Source: Buchnera aphidicola str. Ua (Uroleucon ambrosiae) (GTDB taxonomy: Bacteria; Pseudomonadota; Gammaproteobacteria; Enterobacterales; Enterobacteriaceae). Taken from it: a DNA stretch of 64,000 nt. The position numbers were made by a program, and so were the translations under genes. Shown here in pieces: positions 56,105 to 64,000 of this stretch. The notes beneath the pieces are model-generated. The model was given only the letters and a program-made list of their open reading frames with translations. It was not told the DNA's origin and did not search any database. The stretch spans positions 496,001 to 560,000 of the forward strand of contig NC_017259.1 in NCBI RefSeq assembly GCF_000225465.1. Reading direction: 5' to 3'. Each line of letters begins with the position of its first letter. Within the stretch, counting starts at the first letter, position 1.

Positions 56105-56809
56105 TTATAAAGTAGATTCTAAAGCTATTTCAATCATTTCATTAAAACTTGATTCTCTTGCTTCAGATGAAAGACATTCTTTTTTAAGAATATGATCTGA
56201 TACTGTACATATTGATAATGCTTGTGTGTGTAATTCAGCAGCTACAGAATATATTCCTGCAGTTTCCATATCTACACCAATAATGTTATATTTTTTTAAA
56301 AGATTAAGCATATTGATATCTTCATTATAAAAAGAATCTGTAGTAAAAAAGTTTCCAACAAAAACTGGAATCTTCATTTTTTTTGAAATTTTAACTAAAT
56401 TAAAAAGCATATCAAAATCTGCAATAGCAGCAAAATCATGATTGTTAAATTTTATTCGATTAATTTTAGAATCAGTGCATGCACCCATACTGATAACTAT
56501 ATCACGTAAATTAATATCATCTCGTACAGCACCACAGGTTCCTATACGAATAATTTTTTTTACATTAAATTCAGTAATTAATTCTCGACTATAAAGCGAA
56601 GCGGACGGAATACCTATTCCATGACTCATTATTGATATTTTTTTATTTTTATAAAATCCAGTATAAGCCAACATTAAACGCGTATTGTTAATTTGAACAT
56701 ATTTATTTAAATATTTTTCAGCAATATATTTTGCTCGTACTGGATCTCCTGGCATAAGCACTATATCTGAAAAATCATGTTTTTTACTATTAATGTGAGG
56801 TGTAGACAC
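56105..56809 (-). CDS. deoD: purine-nucleoside phosphorylase DeoD
   Basis: 234 residues (E. coli 239). Phosphorolysis of purine (deoxy)ribonucleosides. I choose GTG 56809 (protein start [14 protein letters not shown] after Met) because AAGGAA lies 8 bases upstream and E. coli begins MATPHIN; an ATG 12 codons earlier adds unrelated residues. Contains [28 protein letters not shown] and [13 protein letters not shown]; the catalytic Asp is in TVSDHIL. 45 bases after deoB. Confidence 0.95.
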   Translation of the reverse strand: MSTPHINSKKHDFSDIVLMPGDPVRAKYIAEKYLNKYVQINNTRLMLAYTGFYKNKKISIMSHGIGIPSASLYSRELITEFNVKKIIRIGTCGAVRDDINLRDIVISMGACTDSKINRIKFNNHDFAAIADFDMLFNLVKISKKMKIPVFVGNFFTTDSFYNEDINMLNLLKKYNIIGVDMETAGIYSVAAELHTQALSICTVSDHILKKECLSSEARESSFNEMIEIALESTL

Positions 56810-56854
56810 TAATTGATTCCTTTTTAAAATATAAGAAAAGTACAAACTAAATAT

Positions 56855-58078
56855 TTAAAACATACTTTCACCATATGACATATTAGACAATAAAAAATAT
56901 TTTGCAATAGTCTGACCTATATCAGCAAAAGTTTTTCGATGACCTAAAAATTTTTTTTCAAGATTAGGTGAATACATTAATATAGGAACATTTTCACGAG
57001 TATGATCAGTACCTGTCCATGTCGGATCACATCCGTGATCTGCAGTTAAAATTAATATATCATTTGCTTGTACTAAATCTATTATTTGAGACAATTTTTT
57101 ATCAAAAAACTCTAATCCTTTAGCATATCCAGCAACATCACGACGATGCCCCCAATTCGAATCAAAATCTACTAAATTAGTAAAAACCATAGTATTATTT
57201 TTAGATTTTTTTATTTCTTCAATAGTATTATGACATAATTCATTCAAACCTGTAGATTTAATATGTTTACTAATTCCTACTCCGGAATAAATATCAGATA
57301 CTTTACCAATTGCAATTACTTGTCCTTTTTTTTCATCAATTAATTTTTGCATAACTGTAGTAGAAAAAGGTTTCATTGAAAAATCACGTCTATTGCCTGT
57401 ACGTTGAAAATCTGATTTTTTATGACCAATAAATGGTCTTGCAATCACTCGTGCAACTTTATATTTGTTTTTATCCAAAAAAATACGAATATTTTTGCAT
57501 AATGTATATAAATTAGATAAACCAAAAAAAACTTCATGACATGCTATTTGTAAAACAGAATCTGATGAAGTATATATAATAGGTTTTTTAGTTCTAATAT
57601 GCTCTTCTCCTAAATCACTAATAATATCAGTTCCTGATGCATGACAATTTCCAAGACAACCTGTGAGTTTGGAAGAACAAATAATATAATTTAAAATATC
57701 TTTAGGAAAACTATTATTTTTGTTTGTAAAATAACACCAATTATCTAGAACTGGAACACCTACCATTTCCCAATGACCAGAAGTAGTATCTTTTCCAGAA
57801 GAAATTTCACTAGCAAAACCATAACTACCAATAACATTCAAATTATTATTATATCCTAATAATTTTTTTTTTGATGCAGCTCTTGCAGCATGAGTGATTC
57901 CTAATTTAATTAAATTTGGAATATATAAAGCACCTTTTCTGTTTATATCTGCTTGACCTAAAAAACATTTTTCTACTATATGAGCAAATGTATTTGCACC
58001 AACATCGTTAAATTTATAGGCATCAGAACTAAAACCAATTCCGAAAGAATCTAAAACAATTAAAAAAATTCGTTTCAT
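56855..58078 (-). CDS. deoB: phosphopentomutase
   Basis: 407 residues, as E. coli. Alkaline-phosphatase-fold mutase that interconverts (deoxy)ribose 1- and 5-phosphate, acting after DeoD. The metal site is in LIVLDSFGIG, the phosphorylated Thr in SGKDTTSGHWE, and further ligands in TADHGCDPTWTGTDHTREN. In an operon with deoD; deoC and deoA are not here. Confidence 0.98.
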   Translation of the reverse strand: MKRIFLIVLDSFGIGFSSDAYKFNDVGANTFAHIVEKCFLGQADINRKGALYIPNLIKLGITHAARAASKKKLLGYNNNLNVIGSYGFASEISSGKDTTSGHWEMVGVPVLDNWCYFTNKNNSFPKDILNYIICSSKLTGCLGNCHASGTDIISDLGEEHIRTKKPIIYTSSDSVLQIACHEVFFGLSNLYTLCKNIRIFLDKNKYKVARVIARPFIGHKKSDFQRTGNRRDFSMKPFSTTVMQKLIDEKKGQVIAIGKVSDIYSGVGISKHIKSTGLNELCHNTIEEIKKSKNNTMVFTNLVDFDSNWGHRRDVAGYAKGLEFFDKKLSQIIDLVQANDILILTADHGCDPTWTGTDHTRENVPILMYSPNLEKKFLGHRKTFADIGQTIAKYFLLSNMSYGESMF

Positions 58079-58138
58079 AATTAAAATTCCAAGAATATAT
58101 TACAAAATATAACTATTTTAAAACTTTTAAAATTATTC

Positions 58139-59731
58139 TTATTCTCGTATTTTATCAAAAAAAATATCAGTATTTTGTGTCATAACAATATGTAAATTTG
58201 CAACACTAGGTGCTAAATATATCAAACTGTTATTCGTATCATAAGCTATATAAGAACTATATTTTTTTTTAAAATCATTAATACTATGATCATTTTTAAA
58301 TCTAATCCAACGAGCAAGAATAATATTAACTTTTTTGTATATTGCATCGATATTATACTCTATTTTTAAACGTTCAATTACTACATCAAATTGTAAGATT
58401 CCAATAGCACCTAAAATACAATAATTATTCATAATTGGACGAAAGACTTGAATTGTTCCTTCTTCAGATAGTTCTATTAAACCTTTTTTTAATTGTTTTT
58501 GTTTCAATGGATTTTGTAAACAAATTTGACGAAATATTTCTGGAGCAAAAATCGGTATACCAATAAATTTCAGATCTTCTCCTTCTGTAAAAGTATCTCC
58601 AATTTTAATTGTTCCATGATTATGTAATCCAATAATATCACCAGGATAAGCTTCTTTAATTGATATTCTTTCTCCAGCTAAAAAAGAAAACGCATCAGAA
58701 ATAGTGATATATTTTTTAATTCTTATATGTTTTAATTTCATTCCTTTTTTATATTGTCCTGAAACAATTCTCATGAAAGCTATTCTATCTCGATGTTTTA
58801 AATCCATATTAGCTTGTATTTTGAAGATGAAACCTGTAAATTTTTTTTCTTGAGGATTCACTTGACGTTTATTACTTTTACGATATAAAGGAGAAGGGGC
58901 CCAATTTATTAAACTATTTAATATATGATCAATACCAAATTCTCCTAAAGCACTACCAAAAAAAATAGGTGTATCGATTGCTTGTAAAAAATTTTTATGA
59001 TTAAATTTAGAATATATATGTATAATTAGTTCTAATTCTTGATAAATATATTCATATAAATCTGATCCAATCATTTTTTTTAAAAATACAGAATTAGAAA
59101 AATCAGTAAAATCATCAAGAAAAAATGATTGTTTTTTTACTAATTTATTTTTATAAAAATAAATTTTTTTTTCATACAAATGATATACACCCTGAAAATT
59201 TTTTCCACAACTAATTGGCCAGGTAATTGGAACACAATTCATTGTTAACTCTTTTTCAATTTCATCAAGTAATGATATTGGTTCGCGACTATCACGATCT
59301 AATTTATTGATAAAAGTAATAATCGGAGTATTTTGAATGCGCGTAACTTCTATGAGTTTTTTGGTTCGCTCTTCTATACCTTTAGCTGCATCAATAATAA
59401 CTAAACAACAATCTACTGCAGTAAGAATACGATATGTATCTTCTGAAAAATCTTGATGACCAGGAGTATCTAATAAATTTATTAAAATATTTTTATACGT
59501 AAATTGCATAACAGAAGTAGTAACAGAAATACCACGTGCTTTTTCAATATTCATCCAATCTGATTTAGCATATTTTTGATTTCCTCTACCTTTAATAACT
59601 CCAGAAATATGAATCGCTTTTCCAAAAAATAACATCTTTTCGGTAATAGTAGTTTTTCCAGCATCAGGATGAGAAATAATAGCAAAAGTTCTTCTTTTAG
59701 TTAATTCCTTTGTATAAGTTTTGTCAAACAT
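58139..59731 (-). CDS. prfC: peptide chain release factor 3
   Basis: 530 residues (E. coli 529). GTPase that removes RF1/RF2 after termination. Start at ATG 59731 (MFDKTYTKELTKRRTF) gives the same distance to the conserved KRRTF as in E. coli; another ATG four codons upstream (59743) is possible. G motifs SHPDAGKTTITEK, DTPGHQDF and NKLDRDSREP. The C-terminal half is diverged but in frame. Confidence 0.96.
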   Translation of the reverse strand: MFDKTYTKELTKRRTFAIISHPDAGKTTITEKMLFFGKAIHISGVIKGRGNQKYAKSDWMNIEKARGISVTTSVMQFTYKNILINLLDTPGHQDFSEDTYRILTAVDCCLVIIDAAKGIEERTKKLIEVTRIQNTPIITFINKLDRDSREPISLLDEIEKELTMNCVPITWPISCGKNFQGVYHLYEKKIYFYKNKLVKKQSFFLDDFTDFSNSVFLKKMIGSDLYEYIYQELELIIHIYSKFNHKNFLQAIDTPIFFGSALGEFGIDHILNSLINWAPSPLYRKSNKRQVNPQEKKFTGFIFKIQANMDLKHRDRIAFMRIVSGQYKKGMKLKHIRIKKYITISDAFSFLAGERISIKEAYPGDIIGLHNHGTIKIGDTFTEGEDLKFIGIPIFAPEIFRQICLQNPLKQKQLKKGLIELSEEGTIQVFRPIMNNYCILGAIGILQFDVVIERLKIEYNIDAIYKKVNIILARWIRFKNDHSINDFKKKYSSYIAYDTNNSLIYLAPSVANLHIVMTQNTDIFFDKIRE

Positions 59732-59888
59732 ATATATGCTCATTTAACACATTTTAATAAAAAATTAAAATATAAAAATAAATAATTGAAAAAAAAAATT
59801 AAGATATGAATGATAATATTTAGAAATATTTAATATGTTATTGAATAATAGAGTCTGTAAAAAAAAGAACAATATTTTCTATTGAAAA

Positions 59889-60467
59889 CTAATAAAATGA
59901 ATGTTCTCCACGTGTATGTTCTGTTGCATCATCTACTCTTTTAATTTCAGAAAAAGTTGATAATAATTTTTTTTCTACTATTTCTTTTAAAGTCAATCCA
60001 ATCATTGAGCAACCATTACAACCACCGCTAAATCTTATTTTAGCTGTTCCATTTGAATCTATTTTAATTAAATGTACTTGTCCTCCATGCATTTCTAATT
60101 TAGAGTTGATTTCTAAACTTAAAAAATTTTGTATTTTTTCTGTTAATGAAGATTGTTTTATTGCGTAATTATTTTTCGCATACGGCGCTTTTAATGTTAA
60201 TTGAGAACTCAGTTGATCAGTGACTAAATCAATTTCTGCTTTTTTTAAATAACTAATTATCTCTTTATTAATATAAATCAAAAATTTATCGTATTTAAAT
60301 TTAATATCTGTATTATTATCTATTTCATCTTTTTGTAAAAATGCTAGACCGCATTCTGCATTTTTTGTACCTGGATGTAATATAAATACTCGGATGTGAG
60401 TTCCAATCGGTTCATGCGATAAAAGCGACACAAGATATTTTTGTGCATTTTTAGAAATAGTGATCAT
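59889..60467 (-). CDS. nfuA: Fe-S biogenesis protein NfuA
   Basis: 192 residues (E. coli 191). The N-terminal degenerate A-type scaffold domain (1-100) keeps [16 protein letters not shown] and [14 protein letters not shown]. The C-terminal Nfu domain has the cluster ligands Cys150 and Cys153 in GGCNGCSM. Ends [11 protein letters not shown]. It matures 4Fe-4S proteins. Divergent from bioH; E. coli has the same neighbours (bioH, gntX, nfuA). Confidence 0.97.
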   Translation of the reverse strand: MITISKNAQKYLVSLLSHEPIGTHIRVFILHPGTKNAECGLAFLQKDEIDNNTDIKFKYDKFLIYINKEIISYLKKAEIDLVTDQLSSQLTLKAPYAKNNYAIKQSSLTEKIQNFLSLEINSKLEMHGGQVHLIKIDSNGTAKIRFSGGCNGCSMIGLTLKEIVEKKLLSTFSEIKRVDDATEHTRGEHSFY

Positions 60468-60575
60468 AAGAATTACTTAAATCAATTTTTTAATAAATAA
60501 TTTTACTAATTTATTAAAATAAACACAAGATAATTTAAATTTAATATTAAATGAATATTTTATAAGAGTTAAAAC

Positions 60576-61349
60576 ATGCATAATTTTCATTGGGATACAA
60601 TAGGAACAGGAAAAATTAATTTAATTCTATTAAATGGATGGGGAATTAATTCAAACATTTGGATGTTTATTATTAAACAACTACAATATGATTTTAAATT
60701 TTATTTAATTGATCTACCTGGATCAGGAAAAAATAAAAATCTTTTACCAGAAAAAATAGATACAATTATTAAAATATTATATAAAAAAATGCCTAAAAAC
60801 GCTATTTGGATAGGATGGTCTATTGGAGGATTAATTGTTAATTATTTTGCATTATGTTACCCTCAACATGCTTTAGCTTTAATTAATGTAGCATCTTCTC
60901 CTTGTTTTATAGAAAAAAAAAACTGGCCTGGAATTAAAAAACATATAATCCATAAATTTTATTATAATCTAAAAACTAAATATCATCAAACCATAAATAC
61001 TTTTTTAGATATAGAACAAATAAATTCTAAAAAACATTCTAAAGATATCAGTATATTAAAAAAAATATTTTATCAATCTCCACCTCACATAGAATTATTA
61101 AATAATGGTTTAGAAATTATTTTTTTATTTGATCTTCGTGTAGACATGGCATATTTAAAAATACCTATATTAAGAATATATGGTGAATTAGATAATTTAA
61201 TACCTAAAAAAATAGCATCTATACTTGATTCTAAATGGCCTAGAACTCATTCAATAATTATAAAAAAAGCTGCTCATGCTCCATTTATTACAAATAAAAA
61301 TCAATTTTGTTCTATTTTATTAAATTTCAAAAAGTCGCTTTTAAAATAA
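60576..61349 (+). CDS. bioH: pimeloyl-ACP methyl ester esterase BioH
   Basis: 257 residues (E. coli 256). Alpha/beta hydrolase that frees pimeloyl-ACP for biotin ring assembly. The catalytic triad is visible: Ser82 (GWSIGG), Asp206 (YGELDNLIP) and His234 (KAAHAPF). The oxyanion-loop segment reads LNGWG, with Asn20 where E. coli has His, and Trp22 kept. VASSPCF and PGIKKHI support BioH over other hydrolases. Single gene with its own terminator. Confidence 0.94.
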   Translation: MHNFHWDTIGTGKINLILLNGWGINSNIWMFIIKQLQYDFKFYLIDLPGSGKNKNLLPEKIDTIIKILYKKMPKNAIWIGWSIGGLIVNYFALCYPQHALALINVASSPCFIEKKNWPGIKKHIIHKFYYNLKTKYHQTINTFLDIEQINSKKHSKDISILKKIFYQSPPHIELLNNGLEIIFLFDLRVDMAYLKIPILRIYGELDNLIPKKIASILDSKWPRTHSIIIKKAAHAPFITNKNQFCSILLNFKKSLLK

Positions 61350-61357
61350 AAAAATAT

Positions 61358-61380
61358 AGCCCCAAAATTGGGGCTGTTTA
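61358..61380. terminator. terminator between convergent bioH and ssb
   Basis: AGCCCCAA / TTGGGGCT perfect 8-bp GC-containing stem with 2-base loop (AGCCCCAAAATTGGGGCT), followed by TGTTT on the plus strand. The A/T runs on both sides allow bidirectional use. Confidence 0.85.
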
Positions 61381-61411
61381 AAAAAAATATTATTTTTTTT
61401 AAAAATTAGCC

Positions 61412-61927
61412 TTAAAAAGGAATTTCATCATCAAAATCTATTTCTGAAGACGTGTGAACCAAATCTTTATTTGAGTTATGTGATACTATATTTTTTTTAA
61501 AATCTACTTGATCTGTTTTTTTAATTTGTTCTTCAATATTGTTATTTTCATGAGTTGATAAAGTTTGTAAATTAGTATTTCGACTACCTAACATTTGCAT
61601 AGTACCACCAATATTTACAATAATTTCTGTAGTATAACGTTCAATGCCATTTTGATCTTGCCATTTTCTAGTTTGTAATGCTCCCTCAATATATACTTGA
61701 GAGCCTTTTCGAAGATATTCACCTGCAATTTCTGCTAATTTTCCAAATAATACTATTCGATGCCATTCTGTTTTCTCTTTATGTTCTCCCGTATTTTTAT
61801 CTTTCCAATTTTCTGAAGTAGCTAATGTCATATTTACTACTGCATTACCATTTGGCATATAACGAACTTCAGGGTCTTGGCCTAAATGTCCAATTAAAAT
61901 AACTTTATTTATACCTCTACTAGCCAT
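61412..61927 (-). CDS. ssb: single-stranded DNA-binding protein
   Basis: 171 residues (E. coli 178). OB fold in residues 1-110: [50 protein letters not shown] low-complexity linker follows and the acidic partner-docking tail ends DFDDEIPF (E. coli DFDDDIPF). Divergent from dnaB. Confidence 0.98.
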   Translation of the reverse strand: MASRGINKVILIGHLGQDPEVRYMPNGNAVVNMTLATSENWKDKNTGEHKEKTEWHRIVLFGKLAEIAGEYLRKGSQVYIEGALQTRKWQDQNGIERYTTEIIVNIGGTMQMLGSRNTNLQTLSTHENNNIEEQIKKTDQVDFKKNIVSHNSNKDLVHTSSEIDFDDEIPF

Positions 61928-62399
61928 AATCCAAACTCCATTTTTTAAATCAATTTTAAAATATTCTCATAATATATTAATTTAAATTATACATCTTAAA
62001 AATTTTATTTAATATAATCAAACTTATAAAAATGCTATATTATTTTTTAAATATTTTTCAACCTATTAAATATTAATATCTTATGAGTTCTAATTATTAA
62101 TATATTAATCACATCAAAATTTTTATATTATTAATTATAAATTATTAATGAAATTCTATATTTAAAATATATTAAAAAATTTAATCAAGAATGACATAAA
62201 AAAATAATAGCTAATAATCTTATAATATAAAAATAATTCATATGATGTATATTAATATATTTTTTATTATTTATTTTATGAAATATAAATAATAGATAAA
62301 AAAATGCAAAATATTTTAAAAACGACTACAAGTAGATTAGTCTATAGAAAGTGTATTATTGCAATATGACGATATAATTTCATATAGATTCACTAAATA
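61928..62399. other. 472-bp divergent spacer between ssb and dnaB
   Basis: No ORF and no RNA recognised. In E. coli uvrA flanks ssb, but no remnant is visible. A TATAAT at 62373-62378 is 22 bases before the first dnaB ATG and may be its -10; there is no matching -35. The stretch 62321-62399 is less AT-rich than the rest, consistent with a functional promoter. Confidence 0.45.
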
Positions 62400-63797
62400 A
62401 TGGTATATGCAATAAATATGACTAAAAATAAATTATATTTAAATCAAATTAATAGATTAAAAATTCCACCACATTCTCTAGAAGCAGAGCAATCAGTATT
62501 AGGTGGATTAATGTTAGATAATGAACAATGGGACAATGTTTCAGAACATGTAGTTGCTGATGATTTTTTTAGTAAACCTCATAAATTAATATTTCAAGAA
62601 ATGCAAAAATTGCTTGACTTAGGATATCCAATAGATTTAATTACTCTTTCTGAATCTTTAGAACAAAAAGGAAAATTAGAAAGTGTAGGTAGATTTTCAT
62701 ATTTAGCAGAATTATCAAAAAATACACCCAGTACAGCAAATATTACTGCATATGCTGATATTGTTCGAGAACGTGCTATAGTAAGAGAAATGATATTAGT
62801 AGCTAATAAAATCGCTAATGCTGGATATGATACACAAGGTAGAAAAAGTGAAGAATTGTTAGATTATGCAGAATCTAGTGTGTTTAAAATTGCAGAAAAA
62901 CGCTTTAAAAAAGATTCAGGACCAAAAAATATTGAACAAATTCTTGATGAAACAATTACTAGCATTGAAAAATTGTTTTTATCACCACATGATGGAGTGA
63001 CAGGGATTAATACTGGATATCAAGATTTGAATAAAAAAACGTCAGGTTTACAACATTCTGAATTAATTATTATTGCAGCTAGACCTTCTATGGGAAAAAC
63101 AACGTTTGCTATGAATTTATGTGAAAATGCTGCTATGCTGTACGATAAACCTGTATTAATATTTAGTTTAGAAATGCCTGGTGAACAAATTATGATGCGT
63201 ATGTTAGCTTCTTTATCACGAGTTAATCAAACAAACATTAGAACAGGGCAATTAAATAATGAAGATTGGGCTCGAATATCTGGAACTATCAATATATTAC
63301 TTAAAAAAAAGAATATTTATATTGATGATTCTTCAGCACTGACTCCTAGTGAAGTACGTTCACGAGCGCGTCGTATTTATCGTGAAAATAATGGATTAAC
63401 TTTAATTATGGTGGATTATTTACAACTAATGAGAGTACCTTCACTATCTGAAAATCGTACACTAGAAATTGCAGAAATATCTAGAACGTTAAAAGCATTA
63501 GCAAAAGAATTGCAAGTTCCAGTAATAGCATTATCACAACTAAATCGTTCTTTAGAACAAAGATCAGACAAAAGACCAGTGAATTCTGATTTACGTGAAT
63601 CAGGCTCTTTAGAACAAGATGCAGATTTAATAATGTTTATATACCGTGATGAAATTTATAATGAAAATAGTGATTTTAAAGGCATTGCTGAAATTATAAT
63701 AGGAAAACAACGTAATGGTCCAATTGGTACAATTCGTTTAACTTTTAATGGACATTGGTCTAGATTTGATAATTATGCAGGTCCAAAATATGATTAA
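62400..63797 (+). CDS. dnaB: replicative DNA helicase DnaB
   Basis: 465 residues (E. coli 471). Hexameric 5'-3' helicase at the fork. N-terminal primase-binding domain with PPHSLEAEQSVLGGLMLDNE; RecA-like domain with Walker A ARPSMGKTT, Walker B LIMVDYLQLM, and DLRESGSLEQDAD. The first ATG is 62400; a second in-frame ATG at 62418 would shorten it by six residues. Neither has a clear ribosome site, so the start is uncertain. DnaX here lacks the tau part that normally contacts DnaB. Confidence 0.97.
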   Translation: MVYAINMTKNKLYLNQINRLKIPPHSLEAEQSVLGGLMLDNEQWDNVSEHVVADDFFSKPHKLIFQEMQKLLDLGYPIDLITLSESLEQKGKLESVGRFSYLAELSKNTPSTANITAYADIVRERAIVREMILVANKIANAGYDTQGRKSEELLDYAESSVFKIAEKRFKKDSGPKNIEQILDETITSIEKLFLSPHDGVTGINTGYQDLNKKTSGLQHSELIIIAARPSMGKTTFAMNLCENAAMLYDKPVLIFSLEMPGEQIMMRMLASLSRVNQTNIRTGQLNNEDWARISGTINILLKKKNIYIDDSSALTPSEVRSRARRIYRENNGLTLIMVDYLQLMRVPSLSENRTLEIAEISRTLKALAKELQVPVIALSQLNRSLEQRSDKRPVNSDLRESGSLEQDADLIMFIYRDEIYNENSDFKGIAEIIIGKQRNGPIGTIRLTFNGHWSRFDNYAGPKYD

Positions 63798-63830
63798 ATA
63801 TTCTATTTTCTGTAAAAAAATTAATTTATC

Positions 63831-63856
63831 ATTGATTTTATAAATAAAAAATCAAT
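63831..63856 (+). terminator. hairpin after dnaB
   Basis: ATTGATTTT / AAAATCAAT, 9-bp stem with 8-base loop, 34 bases after the dnaB stop. AT-rich, so only a weak candidate. The remaining bases to 64000 contain no recognisable gene. Confidence 0.4.
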
Positions 63857-64000
63857 TATTGAATAACGAAAATATTTTTTTAATTATTTAATTTTTTAAC
63901 TACACAATAAAAAATTAATTTTTTATAAAAAATATTTAAAAAATTAAATAATTAAAATAATATATTTTAAATACTGAATAACTGTTACTAGTTATTAAAC

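Noticed and set aside
55992-56195. 67-codon ORF on the plus strand covering tRNA-Ser and the deoD end
   Set aside because: It translates the tRNA itself and the antisense strand of deoD.

Overview
The window is a piece of a Buchnera aphidicola chromosome, the primary endosymbiont of aphids. The evidence is a very AT-rich, lysine- and isoleucine-heavy coding sequence, proteins that align with Escherichia coli orthologs, intact short housekeeping operons, decayed spacers, no mobile DNA, and a 23S-5S rRNA unit that is not linked to a 16S gene. I cannot name the aphid host from the sequence alone.

Layout. 1-9232: end of the cyo oxidase operon (cyoA, cut by the window edge), bolA (frame broken at a poly-A tract), then the protein quality block tig, clpP, clpX, lon, ppiD. 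9722-20628: the ABC exporter halves mdlA and mdlB, the 4.5S SRP RNA gene ffs on the opposite strand (not a protein ORF), a short gamma-only dnaX, ybaB (a second poly-A frameshift), htpG, adk, tRNA-Arg(UCU), folD and cysS. 20840-25006: ybeD, cspE, and the minus-strand unit tRNA-Glu(UUC)-23S-5S with its own promoter, boxA and terminator. 25133-28784: aroE-tsaC-smg facing def-fmt.

28873-47183 is a nearly continuous minus-strand ribosomal superoperon in classic order. Read in the direction of transcription it is rpsL-rpsG-fusA-tuf (str), rpsJ-rplC-rplD-rplW-rplB-rpsS-rplV-rpsC-rplP-rpmC-rpsQ (S10), rplN-rplX-rplE-rpsN-rpsH-rplF-rplR-rpsE-rpmD-rplO-secY-rpmJ (spc), rpsM-rpsK-rpsD-rpoA-rplQ (alpha). 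The small genes rpmJ and rpmD were located by reading the gaps. Downstream in coordinates lie tusB-tusC-tusD and fkpA, then 1.3 kb of decayed DNA that appears to contain the wreck of argD.

50538-63797: tsgA, trpS, rpe, aroB, aroK, tRNA-Ser(GGA), deoD, deoB, prfC, nfuA, bioH, ssb and dnaB, again in E. coli-like relative order with intervening genes deleted.

How the genes fit together: translation and ribosome assembly dominate. They are joined by protein folding and proteolysis (Tig, ClpXP, Lon, HtpG, PpiD, FkpA, SecY, SRP RNA), tRNA modification (TusBCD, TsaC), chorismate synthesis for host-supplied aromatic amino acids (AroB, AroE, AroK), one-carbon and biotin cofactors (FolD, Fmt, BioH), Fe-S assembly (NfuA, BolA), and replication (DnaB, DnaX, Ssb).

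I found no new defence, mobile or biosynthetic system. The points that deserve a second look are the two poly-A frameshifts in otherwise conserved genes, the apparent loss of argD with consequences for arginine and lysine synthesis, the gamma-only dnaX, and a few unusual sites (tRNA-Ser with A73, an inverted repeat near aroB, a hairpin over the aroK -10).
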